A stretch of 64,000 nucleotides of DNA from Woeseiaceae bacterium. Lineage in GTDB: Bacteria > Pseudomonadota > Gammaproteobacteria > Steroidobacterales > Woeseiaceae. The notes under the pieces were generated by a model. That model worked only from the letters and a program-made list of their open reading frames with translations. It was not told the origin of the DNA and did not search any database. Positions 18,582 through 29,647 of this stretch are shown here, piece after piece. A program made the position numbers and the translations under genes. Within the stretch, counting starts at the first letter, position 1, and the number at the start of each line of letters is the position of its first letter. The stretch spans positions 62,001 through 126,000 of the forward strand of contig JAJFKU010000017.1 in assembly GCA_021773035.1 (NCBI GenBank), in the 5' to 3' direction.

Positions 18582-19666
18582 TCGACAGCTCCTGCGTATT
18601 CCAGACACAACGACGTGATGCGGCGCAGCGATTCGGGCTGCGCCAACGCGCGTGCCTTGTCCGCCCGCTGCATCAGTGTCGCCCGCGACTGCAGCCATTC
18701 GCGCAACAAAGCAGCGAGCAGCTCCGGCGTGAGCGCTTGTTCCTGCACGATGGCTGCTGCACCTGCGGCGACCATCGGGCCTGCGTTCGCTGTCTGATGA
18801 TCATCGACAGCTGCCGGATAGGGAACGAACAGCGCCGGCAGACCGGCGGCACAGAGTTCGGCAACAGTGAGTGCGCCAGCGCGGCAAACTACGAGGTCCG
18901 CCCAGGCGTATACCTCCGCCATATTCTCGATGAAAGGCAGCAGCTCAACGTCGACATCCTGTTCTGCATAAGCAAGCTTCGCGGTTTCGAACGTACGTTC
19001 GCCGCATTGATGACGCACGACTGGCCGTACTTCCGCATCGAGTTCGGCAAGCGCCGCCGGCACGGTGCGATTCAACGCAAGAGCACCCTGACTGCCACCC
19101 AGAACGAGCAGGCGCAGCGGACCTTGCCGCTGGTTGTAGCGCTCGGCAGGCGGAGCAATAGCTGCGATCTCGTCGCGCACCGGATTACCGACGGTTTCCG
19201 CGGCAACGTCTGCGTTAAAACTGCCCGGGAAGGCTTGCAGCACAACCCGGGCAAGACGCGCCAGAAGACGGTTGGTCATGCCCGCAGCGGCGTTTTGCTC
19301 ATGGATAATCAGCGGTCGGCGAGTCAACCAGGCAGCGACTCCGCCAGGTCCGCTCACGAACCCACCCATACCCAATACCATTGCGGGACGACGACGAAAA
19401 ATTACGGCCAGGGACTGCATCAGCGCCCAGCACAGTTTTACGGGGGCAACAAGCAACGCGAGCAGGCCTTTTCTCCGCAGACCCGTCACGCTGATCCACT
19501 CCATGGCGATTCCGGCCTCGGGAACGACGCGCGACTCGAGGCCGCGGTGTGTTCCCAGCCAGACAACCTCACGCGAGCCGGCCTGCAGTGCGCGCGCAAC
19601 CGCCAGTGCCGGGTAGACGTGTCCGCCAGTGCCGCCGGCCATCACCAGAATCGGCCGCGTAGTCAT
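18578..19666 (-). CDS. murG: Lipid II synthase MurG (GlcNAc transferase)
   Basis: The 362-residue GT-B enzyme begins [19 protein letters not shown], the glycine-rich loop that contacts the lipid carrier. It has [28 protein letters not shown] and [20 protein letters not shown] for UDP-GlcNAc binding. It transfers GlcNAc to lipid I at the inner face of the membrane, producing lipid II for the FtsW flippase or polymerase step. It overlaps ftsW and murC by 4 bases each. Confidence 0.98.
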   Translation of the reverse strand: MTTRPILVMAGGTGGHVYPALAVARALQAGSREVVWLGTHRGLESRVVPEAGIAMEWISVTGLRRKGLLALLVAPVKLCWALMQSLAVIFRRRPAMVLGMGGFVSGPGGVAAWLTRRPLIIHEQNAAAGMTNRLLARLARVVLQAFPGSFNADVAAETVGNPVRDEIAAIAPPAERYNQRQGPLRLLVLGGSQGALALNRTVPAALAELDAEVRPVVRHQCGERTFETAKLAYAEQDVDVELLPFIENMAEVYAWADLVVCRAGALTVAELCAAGLPALFVPYPAAVDDHQTANAGPMVAAGAAAIVQEQALTPELLAALLREWLQSRATLMQRADKARALAQPESLRRITSLCLEYAGAVE

Positions 19667-20865
19667 GACTTCCGACCCCGCGCCTTGCTTTTACGCCGCT
19701 TGCGATTCACGGGCTTCGCATCCACCGCGAGTTCGTGGTGAATTCGGAACAGCAAGGCTATACAGATCATGGTAATGATCAGGCTGCTGCGACCGTAGCT
19801 GATCAACGGCAGTGTCAGCCCCTTGGTCGGCAGCAGGCCCATATTCACACCGATATTGATAAACGCCTGAATCCCGAGCCAGGTACCCAGACCGATGGCA
19901 ACATAGGCCTCGAAAAACCGTTCTGCGTCAGCAGCACGCATCGCGAGCCTGAATACACGCCACACAAGCGCCAGGAACAGGCCGATCAACAGCAGCGAAC
20001 CGACGAGCCCGAATTCTTCTGCGTAAACAGCGAACACGAAGTCGGTATGTGCTTCGACCAGGTAAAACAGTTTCTGCACGCTCTCGCCCAAACCGACACC
20101 AAACCACTCACCGCGACCGATCGCGATGAGGGACTGCGTCAGCTGGAAGCCGGAATCGAAGGGATCGGCCCAGGGGTCGAGAAATCCGGTAATGCGACGC
20201 ATTCGATACGGTGACGCCACTGCCAAAGCGGCCATGGCCACGACCGCTGTCACGACAAACAACAGAAAATCACGCCAGCGTGCACCGGCAACGAACATCA
20301 TCACCATCGCTGTTGCCAGCAAGACCACCGTCGCACCGAAATCCGGTTCCGCAAGCAGCAATACACAGGCGATACCCAACACGACCATCGGTCTTAAAAA
20401 ACCAGTGAACTCTTCGCGAAGGCTCTTGTTGCGTCGCACCAGGTAGCCGGCGAGGTACAGCAAAAAACACAGACGAGCGGGCTCCGAGACCTGCAGGTTT
20501 ATGATGCCAAGGCGTACCCAGCGTGTACTGCCGTTCACTTCGTGGCCAACGCCGGGGATGAGCACAACAATCAACAACAGCAGCCCAAGCAACAGCATCA
20601 CCGGGCCGAGGCTCCGCCAGACCTGCATCGGAATGAACAGACATACAAAGCCGGCAACTCCGCCAATAGCAGCAGCAAACAACTGCCGCTGCACGTAGAA
20701 GAACGCGTTGCCGGTCGCGTTGTCGGACTCGGTAATCGATGCAGACGCGAGAATGACGAAGCCACCCAGCAGAAGAGCAAGGACTATCGACAGCAACACC
20801 GGGTCGATCTGCAGTTCCGTCTTGATACGCGCCGGAAATGGCATGATTACATTGCGAGTCGTCAT
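19663..20865 (-). CDS. ftsW: Septal peptidoglycan glycosyltransferase FtsW
   Basis: The 400-residue SEDS protein has about ten membrane segments and motifs such as GSTRWVRLGIINLQVSEPARL, the conserved active loop region with FDSGFQLTQSLIAIGRGEWFGVGLG, and the ending GLTLPLISYGRSSLI. It polymerises septal glycan strands with FtsI. The ATG at 20865 gives an ATGA overlap with murD and is preferred over a start nine codons upstream. The short basic C-terminal tail ([12 protein letters not shown]) is cytoplasmic. Confidence 0.97.
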   Translation of the reverse strand: MTTRNVIMPFPARIKTELQIDPVLLSIVLALLLGGFVILASASITESDNATGNAFFYVQRQLFAAAIGGVAGFVCLFIPMQVWRSLGPVMLLLGLLLLIVVLIPGVGHEVNGSTRWVRLGIINLQVSEPARLCFLLYLAGYLVRRNKSLREEFTGFLRPMVVLGIACVLLLAEPDFGATVVLLATAMVMMFVAGARWRDFLLFVVTAVVAMAALAVASPYRMRRITGFLDPWADPFDSGFQLTQSLIAIGRGEWFGVGLGESVQKLFYLVEAHTDFVFAVYAEEFGLVGSLLLIGLFLALVWRVFRLAMRAADAERFFEAYVAIGLGTWLGIQAFINIGVNMGLLPTKGLTLPLISYGRSSLIITMICIALLFRIHHELAVDAKPVNRKRRKSKARGRKS

Positions 20866-22202
20866 CGCTTCAATGCCTCCACAGCAGCGCAAAAAGCGTC
20901 GCCACGTTGCATATAGTTGCTGTACTGATCAAGGCTTGCGCAGGCCGGCGCCAGCAGCACGGTGTCTTCGGGCTCTGCGCATTTTGCTGCCATACTCACG
21001 GCAGCGCCCATCGTGTCAGCAAAATGGACCGGTACTACGGTATCCAGCGCGGCGGCAATTTCCTCGGCGTCCTTACCGATCAGAACCGCGCTGCGCAACT
21101 TGTCCTCCAGCGCCGTCGCCAACTCTCCAAAGTCGCCACCTTTGCCGTCACCACCGGCGATCAGTATCAGCATCGTATCGACCGACTGCACCGACGCAAC
21201 GGCGGCCGCAACATTGGTCGCCTTGGAATCATTGATGTAGTCAACAGCATCGACGCGTGCGACGAACTGCATGCGATGCGGCAACCCCGGAAACTCCACC
21301 AGGACCTGTAACATCGCTGCTTTATCGAGGCCCAACAGGTCGCCAGCCGCGAGCGCGGCAAGCGCATTGAGCTGATTGTGTACGCCGTACATGGCGAGAT
21401 CGCGCGTTGACAACAGCAGGGTCTTGCCGCAAGCCAGGTAGGTCTCACCGTCGTCGACCTGCAGGCCGTAGTGGCCGTCTTCGGGAGCGTCAAGGCCGAA
21501 GCTAACGATGCGATCACACCGCGCAGCGTACTCTGCGGCCGCTTCGTCCGCGCGGTTAATGACGGCCGCTGCCGCGTTGCCATAAATGCTGTACTTCGCC
21601 GCCCGATACTCACGCTCGTCGGCATGCCAGTCCAGATGGTCCGGCGATACGTTAAGCAACACTGCAACGGTTGCCGGCAGGCTCTTCGTACGATGTAACT
21701 GGAAGCTCGATAACTCCAGCACATAAACATCCGGTTGCTCCTGGCTAAGCAAGTCGAGCGCCGGCTCGCCCAGGTTTCCACCTGCAAGAACACTGCGGCC
21801 ATCCGCGCGGCACATCTGGTAGAGCAGAGTCGTAACGGTGCTCTTTCCATTTGAGCCTGTTATCGCGACAAATGGCGCACTAACCTCACTGACGAACAGC
21901 TCGATGTCGGAGATGACATCAAGCTTTTTCTGCAACGCCTTTTTGAGAAGCGGATGGCTATCGGGCACACCGGGCGATGCGATTATCCGTTCAACGCTTT
22001 GCGGCAAGCCAGCATCGCCAAGCAGGACTTCTGCGTCCGGCAGTATTGCTTCGAACTGTTCCATGTACGGTGGTTCATCACGACTGTCGAAGTAGGTCGC
22101 TACCCTGTCGCTGCGCTGTAGATAGCGAGCGATCGATAGCCCGGTCGCGCCGAGGCCGACGACCAGGTCTTTGTTGTCGCATGTTTCCTTGCGAGCGTTC
22201 AT
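20862..22202 (-). CDS. murD: UDP-N-acetylmuramoylalanine--D-glutamate ligase MurD
   Basis: The 446-residue ligase has an N-terminal domain beginning [16 protein letters not shown], the P-loop [15 protein letters not shown] near residue 116, [22 protein letters not shown] and [11 protein letters not shown]. These are the standard order for MurD. It adds D-glutamate to UDP-MurNAc-L-Ala in the cytosol. It overlaps mraY by 4 bases and ftsW by 4 bases. Confidence 0.98.
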   Translation of the reverse strand: MNARKETCDNKDLVVGLGATGLSIARYLQRSDRVATYFDSRDEPPYMEQFEAILPDAEVLLGDAGLPQSVERIIASPGVPDSHPLLKKALQKKLDVISDIELFVSEVSAPFVAITGSNGKSTVTTLLYQMCRADGRSVLAGGNLGEPALDLLSQEQPDVYVLELSSFQLHRTKSLPATVAVLLNVSPDHLDWHADEREYRAAKYSIYGNAAAAVINRADEAAAEYAARCDRIVSFGLDAPEDGHYGLQVDDGETYLACGKTLLLSTRDLAMYGVHNQLNALAALAAGDLLGLDKAAMLQVLVEFPGLPHRMQFVARVDAVDYINDSKATNVAAAVASVQSVDTMLILIAGGDGKGGDFGELATALEDKLRSAVLIGKDAEEIAAALDTVVPVHFADTMGAAVSMAAKCAEPEDTVLLAPACASLDQYSNYMQRGDAFCAAVEALKR

Positions 22203-23281
22203 CGTATTTTCAAACTCGCCAGACCAACCAACACAAGGATCACAGTGATAATCCAGAAACGAACGATAACTTTGGGTTCAGCCCAGCCTTTGAGTTCGAA
22301 ATGGTGATGCAGCGGCGCCATGCGAAACACGCGCTTGCCGGTAAGCTTGTAAGACGTGACCTGAATAACGACAGAGAGGGTTTCAACGACGAACACACCA
22401 CCCATGATCGCCAGGACAATTTCCTGCCGAACGACTACAGCTACAACACCCAGCGCTGCGCCGAGAGAAAGTGCGCCGATATCACCCATAAACACCTGGG
22501 CGGGATAGGTGTTAAACCAGAGGAAGCCCAGACCCGCGCCGGCCATCGCCGCGCAGAAAACCATGACTTCGCCGGTTCCCGCCACATACGGAATACCCAG
22601 GTAATCCGAAAAATTGACATTGCCGGTTACGTAAGCGAACAGGCCCAGCGCGCCGCCCACCAGAACCGTAGGCATTATCGCGAGACCGTCCAGGCCATCA
22701 GTAAGGTTTACCGCGTTACTGAAGCCAACAATAAAAAAGTACGTCACGGCAACTTGAAACATGCCAAGCGGGATCGCCAGATCCTTGAAATACGGAATCA
22801 ACAACGAGGTCTGCACCTCGTCGGTCACCGTAACGTACAGAGCAATGGCGGCGATTAGCGCCGCGCTAGACTGCCAGAAGAGTTTTTGCGTCGCCGAGAT
22901 ACCGGCGGGGTTCTGCAATACGAGCTTTTTGTAGTCGTCGACATAGCCGATGACGCCAAAGGATAGCGTTACAAAAAGCACAATCCAGACATAGTGGTTT
23001 TCGAGGTCGGCCCACAGCACCGTTGCCGCCGAGATCGCAGTAAGTATCAGCGCGCCGCCCATGGTTGGCGTGCCCGCCTTGAGCAAATGCGTTTCCGGAC
23101 CGTCATCGCGAACCGGTTGCCCGAGCTGGTTAACACTCAGGCTCTTGATCATTCTCGGGCCGATAATGAAGCAGATGATCAGCGCCGTCAGTGCCCCCAG
23201 GATTGCGCGCATCGTCAGGTAGCTGAAGACATTGAAGCCGGACTCGAACTGTGCGAGATATTCAGTGAGATAGAGCAGCAT
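22199..23281 (-). CDS. mraY: Phospho-MurNAc-pentapeptide translocase MraY
   Basis: The 360-residue protein has ten predicted membrane segments and the catalytic motifs of MraY: GTPTMGG, the aspartate-rich GYVDDYKK near residue 116, [13 protein letters not shown] near residue 188, and the histidine loop [12 protein letters not shown] near residue 325. It transfers phospho-MurNAc-pentapeptide to undecaprenyl phosphate to make lipid I. The gene overlaps the murF stop by one base (TGATG). Confidence 0.98.
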   Translation of the reverse strand: MLLYLTEYLAQFESGFNVFSYLTMRAILGALTALIICFIIGPRMIKSLSVNQLGQPVRDDGPETHLLKAGTPTMGGALILTAISAATVLWADLENHYVWIVLFVTLSFGVIGYVDDYKKLVLQNPAGISATQKLFWQSSAALIAAIALYVTVTDEVQTSLLIPYFKDLAIPLGMFQVAVTYFFIVGFSNAVNLTDGLDGLAIMPTVLVGGALGLFAYVTGNVNFSDYLGIPYVAGTGEVMVFCAAMAGAGLGFLWFNTYPAQVFMGDIGALSLGAALGVVAVVVRQEIVLAIMGGVFVVETLSVVIQVTSYKLTGKRVFRMAPLHHHFELKGWAEPKVIVRFWIITVILVLVGLASLKIR

Positions 23282-24639
23282 CAGGCTTTCCTCCTCACTG
23301 CTTCGGCCTGGCGCATTGCATCGACCACGTGCTCCATGTGCATTGATCGTGAACCCTTTACGAGCACGTTCACACCGGCACCGGCATCGCCGAGCTCATG
23401 CAGAAGCTCATCAAGACCCCCGTACCAGGTTGCTCCATCGCCGAAGCCCTCGACGCTGTGCTGCGTAAGACCGCCAAGCGCGAACAAGCGTTTAACACCG
23501 CTTGCCCGCGCTGACGCTCCAACCTCGCGATGCATATCCGCTGCATCTTCACCGAGTTCCTTCATATCGCCGAGAACCAGCCAGCCTTCGCCGTCGAGGC
23601 TCGCCAGAAATTCTGCGGCGGCCATAACGGACAGTGGATTGGCGTTGTAGCTGTCATCGAACAACGCACAGCCGTTAATACCCGGAAGTGGCTGCAGGCG
23701 ACCTTTAACCGGCGCAATACCCTCCAGCGCCCGCTTGATTTCCGATCCGTCAATATCGAATGCACTGGCAACTGCTGCCGCTGCGCAGGCGTTACGGACG
23801 TTGTGGATGCCCGGGAGCGGCAGTGCTATCGGTACCGACTCGTTGGGTAATTGCAGGGTAAAGTCGGAACCTGACGCGGTTGCAACTATGTTCGCCGCGC
23901 TGACATCCGCCGACTCCCCAAAACCGAAACTCAGGCAGCGCACATCCTCGAGCAGCGATTTCCAATAACCGTAGTAGGCATCGTCCGCATTCAGGACCGC
24001 AAGATCCGGACGACGCTCGTTCTGCAGTATCTCTCCTTTGGCATGCGCAACACCCTCTATCGAGCCAAAGCCTTCAAGATGCGCCGCACCCGCGTTAGTA
24101 AGAGCAACGACATCGGGATTCACCAGGGACGTAAGATAGGCAATTTCACCGGCGTGATTCGCTCCCATCTCCAGCACCGCGTACTCGTGTTCGTCAGCGA
24201 TGCGCGCGAGCATCAGCGGTACGCCGATTTCGTTGTTGAGGTTGCCGTGAGTCGCGAGTGTCGGCGCTTTCGTGGCAAGGCAGGCGGCAACCAGTTCCTT
24301 CAAGGTCGTTTTACCATTGCTGCCGGTGATCCCGACCACGCGTACGGTTTTGTCATCGCGCCAGGCCGCAGCGAACCGGCCCAGCGCGTGTTTTACGTCG
24401 GCAACGACAATCTGTGCAATATCCTCCGTAACGAGATCACTGACCACAGCAGCAGCCGCACCTTTGGCACGTGCCTTGCTGACGTAGTCATGACCGTTAA
24501 AGTTCGGGCCCTGCAACGCGAAAAACAGTTCGCCGGCATTTATTGAACGCGTATCGGTGCTAATACCGGCAAAAGGCCGGTCAGCGCCATGTAACGAACC
24601 GTTCATTTCATCCGCGGCAACACTGAGTGAATCAAGCAT
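23281..24639 (-). CDS. murF: UDP-N-acetylmuramoyl-tripeptide--D-alanyl-D-alanine ligase MurF
   Basis: The 452-residue ligase has the N-terminal substrate domain ([19 protein letters not shown]), the P-loop [14 protein letters not shown] near residue 105, [13 protein letters not shown], and the C-terminal [14 protein letters not shown] and VLGDMKELG motifs. It adds D-Ala-D-Ala to the tripeptide precursor. The open frame continues 44 codons upstream into murE, but [16 protein letters not shown] is the family start, which gives an 8-base overlap with murE. Confidence 0.97.
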   Translation of the reverse strand: MLDSLSVAADEMNGSLHGADRPFAGISTDTRSINAGELFFALQGPNFNGHDYVSKARAKGAAAAVVSDLVTEDIAQIVVADVKHALGRFAAAWRDDKTVRVVGITGSNGKTTLKELVAACLATKAPTLATHGNLNNEIGVPLMLARIADEHEYAVLEMGANHAGEIAYLTSLVNPDVVALTNAGAAHLEGFGSIEGVAHAKGEILQNERRPDLAVLNADDAYYGYWKSLLEDVRCLSFGFGESADVSAANIVATASGSDFTLQLPNESVPIALPLPGIHNVRNACAAAAVASAFDIDGSEIKRALEGIAPVKGRLQPLPGINGCALFDDSYNANPLSVMAAAEFLASLDGEGWLVLGDMKELGEDAADMHREVGASARASGVKRLFALGGLTQHSVEGFGDGATWYGGLDELLHELGDAGAGVNVLVKGSRSMHMEHVVDAMRQAEAVRRKA

Positions 24640-26137
24640 TCGCCGCCTCCTTTGCACCGAGCGCCGCAGCCGCAACAGCGACATCTGAAAACGCGCGTCG
24701 CTCGCCGTTGATCTCCTGATAGGTCTCATGACCCTTACCGGCGATGAGTACGACGTCCGACGGCCCCGCATTCGCGATTGTCCAGGCGATTGCCGCCGCC
24801 CGGTCCTCGATAACCGTTGCGTTTGCAGGGCGGCTCAGACCAGTCAGTACTTGTCGAATGATTTCCTGTGGATCCTCGCCACGCGGATTGTCGGACGTAA
24901 GCACCATCTTGTCCGCCAGGTGTGCCGCCACCTGCCCCATCAGGGGTCGTTTACCGCTATCGCGATCGCCGCCGCAACCGAATACGCACCATAAACTGCC
25001 GCCGCAGTGCGGGCGCAGCGCACGTAGCGCCGATTCGAGAGCATCCGGAGTATGTGCGTAGTCGACGTAAACCGGCGTACCGGTTTTCGCTATCCGCTGC
25101 ATGCGGCCCGGAGGCGCTTCGACCTGCTGCAAGACATCGCAGGCACGTTCGACACCAACACCTGCACTCAGCAGGGTGGCGAGAACGGTCGATGCGTTAG
25201 CGACGTTGAAGTCGCCAGGCATCGGCAGCATGAACTGCCCGTCACCCCAGGAGCTGACAAAGCTGATTCGGGAGCCTGCCTGATTGGCAACCACTGAGCG
25301 TACAAAAACAAAGGGGCGGCCGTTGGCTACGCGGTCGAACCTGGTCGAGACCGTGACCACATCCTGTCCGCAGCGAGCCGCCAGCTCATCTCCGAACTCA
25401 GAATCAAGATTGACGATCCTGCGCTTCGCCGCGTGTTGCAGAAATAGCAGAGCCTTGCTTTCGAAATAGCTCCGCATGTCACCATGGTAGTCGAGATGAT
25501 CTCGGGTCAGATTCGTGAACAACACGGCATCGAATTCCACACCGTCAACGCGTCGCTGCGACAACGCATGCGAGGACACCTCCAGCGCGGCGTGCGTCGC
25601 CCCCTGCTCAAGGAATCCGGCAAGTCGCCCGTGCAACTCTATTGCCGCCGGCGTCGTCATGCCTTCGGCGATGCCGACTTCATCCACTCCGAAACCGAGC
25701 GTGCCCAGATAAGCGCAACGCTCGTCGAGCCGCTGCAGGCATTGTGCCAATAGCCATGCAACTGTTGTCTTGCCGTTGGTACCCGTGACACCAATGGTCT
25801 TCAGCTTGCTGGACGGGTTACCGTAGTAGCGGTTCGCGATCAAACCGAGTTTCGTGCCCAGGTTCTCCACAGCAAACATCGGTATTCCAATATCGGCGGG
25901 TTGCCGCGCTGTGCTGGAATCCCAGGCAACTGCACACACACCGGCGTCGCTCGCCTGTTGCAGGTAGTCGAGGCCATGACTACTTGCGCCCTGGCAGGCG
26001 AGAAACAGGAAACCTTCCCGTAACTGGCGACTATCGCTCGCGATACCGTGAACGGCCAGGTCGGGAGCAACGGCGAAATCGCGCAGCAGTTCCGTGAGTG
26101 TTGGCATCGACGATATGTGCATTGCCGGCACGCTCAT
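24632..26137 (-). CDS. murE: UDP-MurNAc-tripeptide synthetase MurE (meso-diaminopimelate adding)
   Basis: The 501-residue ligase has IASDSRQLREGFLFLACQG, the P-loop GVTGTNGKTTVAWLL near residue 115, EVSSHALSQRRV, and DYAHTPDALE. The DNPRGEDP motif near residue 410 is the meso-diaminopimelate specificity motif of Gram-negative MurE. It adds the third residue of the stem peptide. The ATG overlaps the ftsI stop by 4 bases; a second in-frame ATG follows five codons later and cannot be excluded. Confidence 0.97.
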   Translation of the reverse strand: MSVPAMHISSMPTLTELLRDFAVAPDLAVHGIASDSRQLREGFLFLACQGASSHGLDYLQQASDAGVCAVAWDSSTARQPADIGIPMFAVENLGTKLGLIANRYYGNPSSKLKTIGVTGTNGKTTVAWLLAQCLQRLDERCAYLGTLGFGVDEVGIAEGMTTPAAIELHGRLAGFLEQGATHAALEVSSHALSQRRVDGVEFDAVLFTNLTRDHLDYHGDMRSYFESKALLFLQHAAKRRIVNLDSEFGDELAARCGQDVVTVSTRFDRVANGRPFVFVRSVVANQAGSRISFVSSWGDGQFMLPMPGDFNVANASTVLATLLSAGVGVERACDVLQQVEAPPGRMQRIAKTGTPVYVDYAHTPDALESALRALRPHCGGSLWCVFGCGGDRDSGKRPLMGQVAAHLADKMVLTSDNPRGEDPQEIIRQVLTGLSRPANATVIEDRAAAIAWTIANAGPSDVVLIAGKGHETYQEINGERRAFSDVAVAAAALGAKEAANA

Positions 26138-27876
26138 TGACTCGCATCCCGGTCAGCCATCGCCTGAATGAGGCTGCCGGGATCACGCGCGGGCATCGCA
26201 TCGGGAGGCACGGCCAGCAGCCGTAAAGACTCTGTCATGATGTTGGAAAAAACCGGCGCGGCGACGTCGCTGCCGTAGTACAACTCCTTGCTGGGTTCGT
26301 CGATAACCACAACGGTCACCAGCCGCGGATTACTGACCGGAGCCAGGCCCGCGAATACCGAGAAATACTTGTCCGTGGAGTAGCCGCCTTTCGAGAACTT
26401 CCAGGCTGTTCCTGTCTTCCCGGCAACTCGATAGCCGTCGACGGAGGCCTTGTTACCGGTACCGTCGGGCCTTACAACCTCTTCCATCATGCGACGAACG
26501 GCGAAGGCCGTTTCAGCAGAAATGACGCGTTCGCCGACGACCGTGTCTTCAACGGCGAATAGTGAGACAGGGTGCATGACACCGCCGTTACCAATCGTTG
26601 CGTAGGCCTGGGCAAGCTGCAGCGGTGTTACCGAAACACCGTAACCATAGGCAATCGTTGCCTGACCGATCTGACGCCAGTTACTGAAGTGCGTCAACAT
26701 GCCGGCCGACTCGCCCGGGAAACCGCTGCTCGTCATCTCGCCGAGGCCGAACTGGCTCATCGTGCCCCAAAGCTGATCCGGTGGCAGCGTCATCGCCAGT
26801 TTGGCCATACCGACATTGCTCGAGAGTGCCAGGATGGTCGTCAGGCTGATGCGACCGAGGTTGCGGCTGTCCTTGATGGTCTTCGCACCGACCTGGATGT
26901 AACCCGGCGCGGTATCGATAACACTGCTCGGCCGATACTGGCCGCTTTCCAGTGCCGCCGCGACGATTATCGGCTTGATGCTCGAGCCGGGCTCGAAAAT
27001 ATCCGTAATCGCACGATTTCGGTAACGCTCCGCCACGAACTGAGAACGGTCGTTCGGGTTATAGGTCGGCTGATTCACCATCGCCAGTACTTCGCCGGTC
27101 TTGATATCCAGAATGACAACGGAGCCCGAACGGGCATTGTGTGCCTTGACGGCAGCTTTCAATGTTCGATAGGCGAGATACTGCAGACGCAGGTCGATGC
27201 TGGTACGCAGGTCCTTACCGTGGTGCGGCGGTCGAATACTCTCGACGTTTTCGATCGAGCGGCCGAAGCGGTCTTTGAGCACGCGCTTGGCACCGGGCTC
27301 ACCTTCGAGCCAGTAGTTCATCGCCAACTCCAGGCCTTCCTGGCCCTGATCGTCGATGTTGGTAAACCCGACCAGATGACCGGTCACCTCCGACGCCGGG
27401 TAATAGCGACGGTATTCCCGCTGCACGTTTATTCCCGGCAGCTTCATCGCCATGACACGCTCAGCCGCTGACGGATTAAGGTGCCGTTTCAGATACAGAA
27501 ACTCCTTATCCATGCTGCGTGTTATTCGCCGCATCAACGTTTCGGGTTTGAGCTCCAACGCCTTCGCGAGCTGTGGAATTTTGTCGACTGCGCTGGCGAA
27601 CTCCTGCGGGTTTACCCAGATGCTGTCAACGGGTGTACTTATTGCCAGCGGCTCGCCGTTACGATCCAGAATGGTACCGCGATGCGCCGAGATCGATTCA
27701 GTACGCAGGTGGCGCATGTCGGCCTGCCGATTCAGAAAATCTTTATCGAGAACCTGCAGGTAAACTGCGCGCGCAACCAGCGAGGACGCAAGCAGCGCAA
27801 AGAACGTCATGACCAGCGTCACTCTGCCTACGAAGCGTCGTGCAGTTTTTTGTTTTGTCTCTGCGCCGCGTGTCAT
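26134..27876 (-). CDS. ftsI: Septal penicillin-binding protein 3 (FtsI) transpeptidase
   Basis: The 580-residue class B PBP has a short cytoplasmic tail and one membrane segment (about residues 18-42). The dimerisation/pedestal domain begins with RGTILDRNGEPLAIS. The transpeptidase domain carries the active Ser motif SSIKP near residue 300, SSN near 350, and KTGTA near 485. It cross-links septal peptidoglycan together with FtsW. It follows ftsL with a 4-base overlap. Confidence 0.98.
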   Translation of the reverse strand: MTRGAETKQKTARRFVGRVTLVMTFFALLASSLVARAVYLQVLDKDFLNRQADMRHLRTESISAHRGTILDRNGEPLAISTPVDSIWVNPQEFASAVDKIPQLAKALELKPETLMRRITRSMDKEFLYLKRHLNPSAAERVMAMKLPGINVQREYRRYYPASEVTGHLVGFTNIDDQGQEGLELAMNYWLEGEPGAKRVLKDRFGRSIENVESIRPPHHGKDLRTSIDLRLQYLAYRTLKAAVKAHNARSGSVVILDIKTGEVLAMVNQPTYNPNDRSQFVAERYRNRAITDIFEPGSSIKPIIVAAALESGQYRPSSVIDTAPGYIQVGAKTIKDSRNLGRISLTTILALSSNVGMAKLAMTLPPDQLWGTMSQFGLGEMTSSGFPGESAGMLTHFSNWRQIGQATIAYGYGVSVTPLQLAQAYATIGNGGVMHPVSLFAVEDTVVGERVISAETAFAVRRMMEEVVRPDGTGNKASVDGYRVAGKTGTAWKFSKGGYSTDKYFSVFAGLAPVSNPRLVTVVVIDEPSKELYYGSDVAAPVFSNIMTESLRLLAVPPDAMPARDPGSLIQAMADRDASQ

Positions 27877-28160
27877 GGTCGTTCAATTACGTAGATTTCC
27901 GTTGTCGACGGTCGCACGAGCGACAGATCGTCAGTCGCGACCCGCTCTATTCGTGCGTGTGTAGCCCAGGTACTTTGCTCAATCTGCAGCTGACCCCATT
28001 CGATGTTCAGTTGGTCGCGTTCGTGTGTCAGCCCCTCCAACTCGACGAATAGCTTTCTGGAGTCGTGCTTCGTGTAGACCAGTGCTATTGCGCTCAATAC
28101 GCAGACGATGGCGAACACGAATACCAGCAAGGTAGGCTGCTGTGCTTTCACAGGCTGCAT
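27873..28160 (-). CDS. ftsL: Cell division protein FtsL
   Basis: The 95-residue product has one membrane segment (LLVFVFAIVCVLSAIALVY) and a periplasmic coiled coil (LEGLTHERDQLNIEWGQLQ), as in FtsL. FtsL forms a complex with FtsB and FtsQ and activates FtsWI. The ATG at 28160 overlaps the rsmH stop by one base. A TTG one codon earlier is also possible. FtsL is weakly conserved in sequence, so gene order between rsmH and ftsI carries much of the call. Confidence 0.93.
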   Translation of the reverse strand: MQPVKAQQPTLLVFVFAIVCVLSAIALVYTKHDSRKLFVELEGLTHERDQLNIEWGQLQIEQSTWATHARIERVATDDLSLVRPSTTEIYVIERP

Positions 28161-29095
28161 CAACTGCGCTCCGCTATTCGAAGTCGCGCACTGCGGGCTC
28201 TGCGGTTAAGTTCGATTTCTTCATCGTTCGCGACAATGAGTTTGCCAACCGTTTTTAGTTTCGGCCGAAATTCTTCGGGCATGCTTGGCATACCCCGATA
28301 CTGCTCTGGCTCACTGGATGCGCTTCGCATGAAGCGCTTCACGATACGATCCTCAAGCGAGTGAAAACTGATAACACACAGCCTTCCACCCTTCTTCAGA
28401 GCGTCTACCGACTGCTGCAACAATGCCTCTAACTGCTCAAGCTCGCCGTTTACTGCAATACGGATCGCCTGAAACGTCTTCGTAGCGGGGTGCTTCTTCT
28501 GCGCCCTGGCCTTCGCGGGAACCGCGGCTTCGACAATGCCCGCAAGCCTTGCTGTGCCTGCGATCGGCGCATCAACACGAGCATCGCAAATTGCCCGTGC
28601 AATTCGCGATGCGTGAGTCTCTTCACCGAATTGTCGTAGTACTCGAATCAATTCTTTTTGTTCCACACGCTGTAGGAATTCACTTGCCGACGTACCTGAG
28701 TCCGGGTCCATTCGCATATCGAGCGGGCCGTCACGGAGGAAACTGAAGCCTCGATGGGCTTCATCCAGTTGCGGCGAGGAGACGCCCAGGTCGAAGAGGA
28801 GCCCATCGACTTCTCCGAGCAGTTTCCTTTCAGCAATGATTGTCTTAAGTTGCGCACACTCACCTCTTACCAGTTCGAAGCGCGGATCCTCCGTCAGGGA
28901 TTTCGCTGCCGAAGCGATGGCGTCCGGATCGCGATCGATGCCGATCAATCGTCCGTTCGGACCAAGTCGCTTCAGTATTTCCCCACTGTGACCACCGCGG
29001 CCGAACGTTCCATCGACGTAACAGCCGTTCTCCCTTATTTCCAGTCCATCGAGAACTGGTCCCAGCAGCACCGGGACATGCTCGTTGCTGCTCAT
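28160..29095 (-). CDS. rsmH: 16S rRNA (cytosine-1402 N4) methyltransferase RsmH
   Basis: The 311-residue enzyme begins EHVPVLLGPVLDGLEI and has the SAM-binding GTFGRGGHSGEILKRLGPNG region. It also has LLFDLGVSSPQLD, a helical insert, and the C-terminal CVISFHSLEDRIVKRFMR motif. It methylates C1402 in the decoding centre with SAM. It is the second gene of the dcw cluster, 15 bases after mraZ. Confidence 0.97.
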   Translation of the reverse strand: MSSNEHVPVLLGPVLDGLEIRENGCYVDGTFGRGGHSGEILKRLGPNGRLIGIDRDPDAIASAAKSLTEDPRFELVRGECAQLKTIIAERKLLGEVDGLLFDLGVSSPQLDEAHRGFSFLRDGPLDMRMDPDSGTSASEFLQRVEQKELIRVLRQFGEETHASRIARAICDARVDAPIAGTARLAGIVEAAVPAKARAQKKHPATKTFQAIRIAVNGELEQLEALLQQSVDALKKGGRLCVISFHSLEDRIVKRFMRSASSEPEQYRGMPSMPEEFRPKLKTVGKLIVANDEEIELNRRARSARLRIAERS

Positions 29096-29110
29096 GAGAA
29101 GACCCGCTCC

Positions 29111-29560
29111 CTAGAAAGCAATCGATTCGAGATCGGCAGGCATTTCGCCGTCGTCCTCGTCGTCAAGCCACGCGTCGCGCTTCTCGTCCCAGGTTTTGTC
29201 GTCCCACAATTCAAACTTGTTACCCTGCCCGATCAGCATTCCCTGCTTTTCGAGGCTGGCGAATTCACGCAATTCCTTCGAAACGAGAATCCTGCCGTTG
29301 GCATCCATGTCGACCTCGGTCGCATAACCGACCATAATGCGTACTAGTCGACGTGCGGCTTTGTTCATGCTGGGCAGACGCACCAACTTACGCTCGAGCT
29401 CTTCCCAGTCGGGCAGCGGATACACGAGGAGGCAGTGGTCTTTGTCCACAGTCACAATAATCTGGCCATCGCAACGCGCAGACAGCCGCTCCCGATACCG
29501 GGTCGGTATTGCCATGCGCCCCTTGGCGTCCAGGGATACTTTTGTTGCCCCTCTAAACAC
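29111..29560 (-). CDS. mraZ: Transcriptional regulator MraZ
   Basis: The 149-residue protein has two AbrB-like swapped-hairpin halves, each with a DxxGR motif: SLDAKGRMAIP near residue 9 and DMDANGRILVS near residue 87. In E. coli MraZ binds tandem TGGG boxes before its own gene and represses the dcw operon. The start is GTG at 29560, judged by the family opening MFRGAT. Matching boxes and a strong promoter lie upstream. Confidence 0.97.
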   Translation of the reverse strand: MFRGATKVSLDAKGRMAIPTRYRERLSARCDGQIIVTVDKDHCLLVYPLPDWEELERKLVRLPSMNKAARRLVRIMVGYATEVDMDANGRILVSKELREFASLEKQGMLIGQGNKFELWDDKTWDEKRDAWLDDEDDGEMPADLESIAF

Positions 29561-29614
29561 GGATGTCCGGACTTGCCGGGGATCGCTCTTCTGGCGCGAT
29601 TACCGGGCAGATAG

Positions 29615-29639
29615 CCCATTTCCTCCCACTTTTTTCCAC
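29615..29639 (-). promoter_or_regulatory. Three MraZ boxes upstream of mraZ
   Basis: On the minus strand GTGGA, GTGGG and ATGGG occur with exact 10-base spacing (centred at about 29637, 29627 and 29617). This matches the tandem TGG-type MraZ boxes known in E. coli. They sit just downstream of the predicted transcription start, a position that fits repression of the dcw operon by MraZ. Confidence 0.85.
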
Positions 29640-29647
29640 TTTTCAAC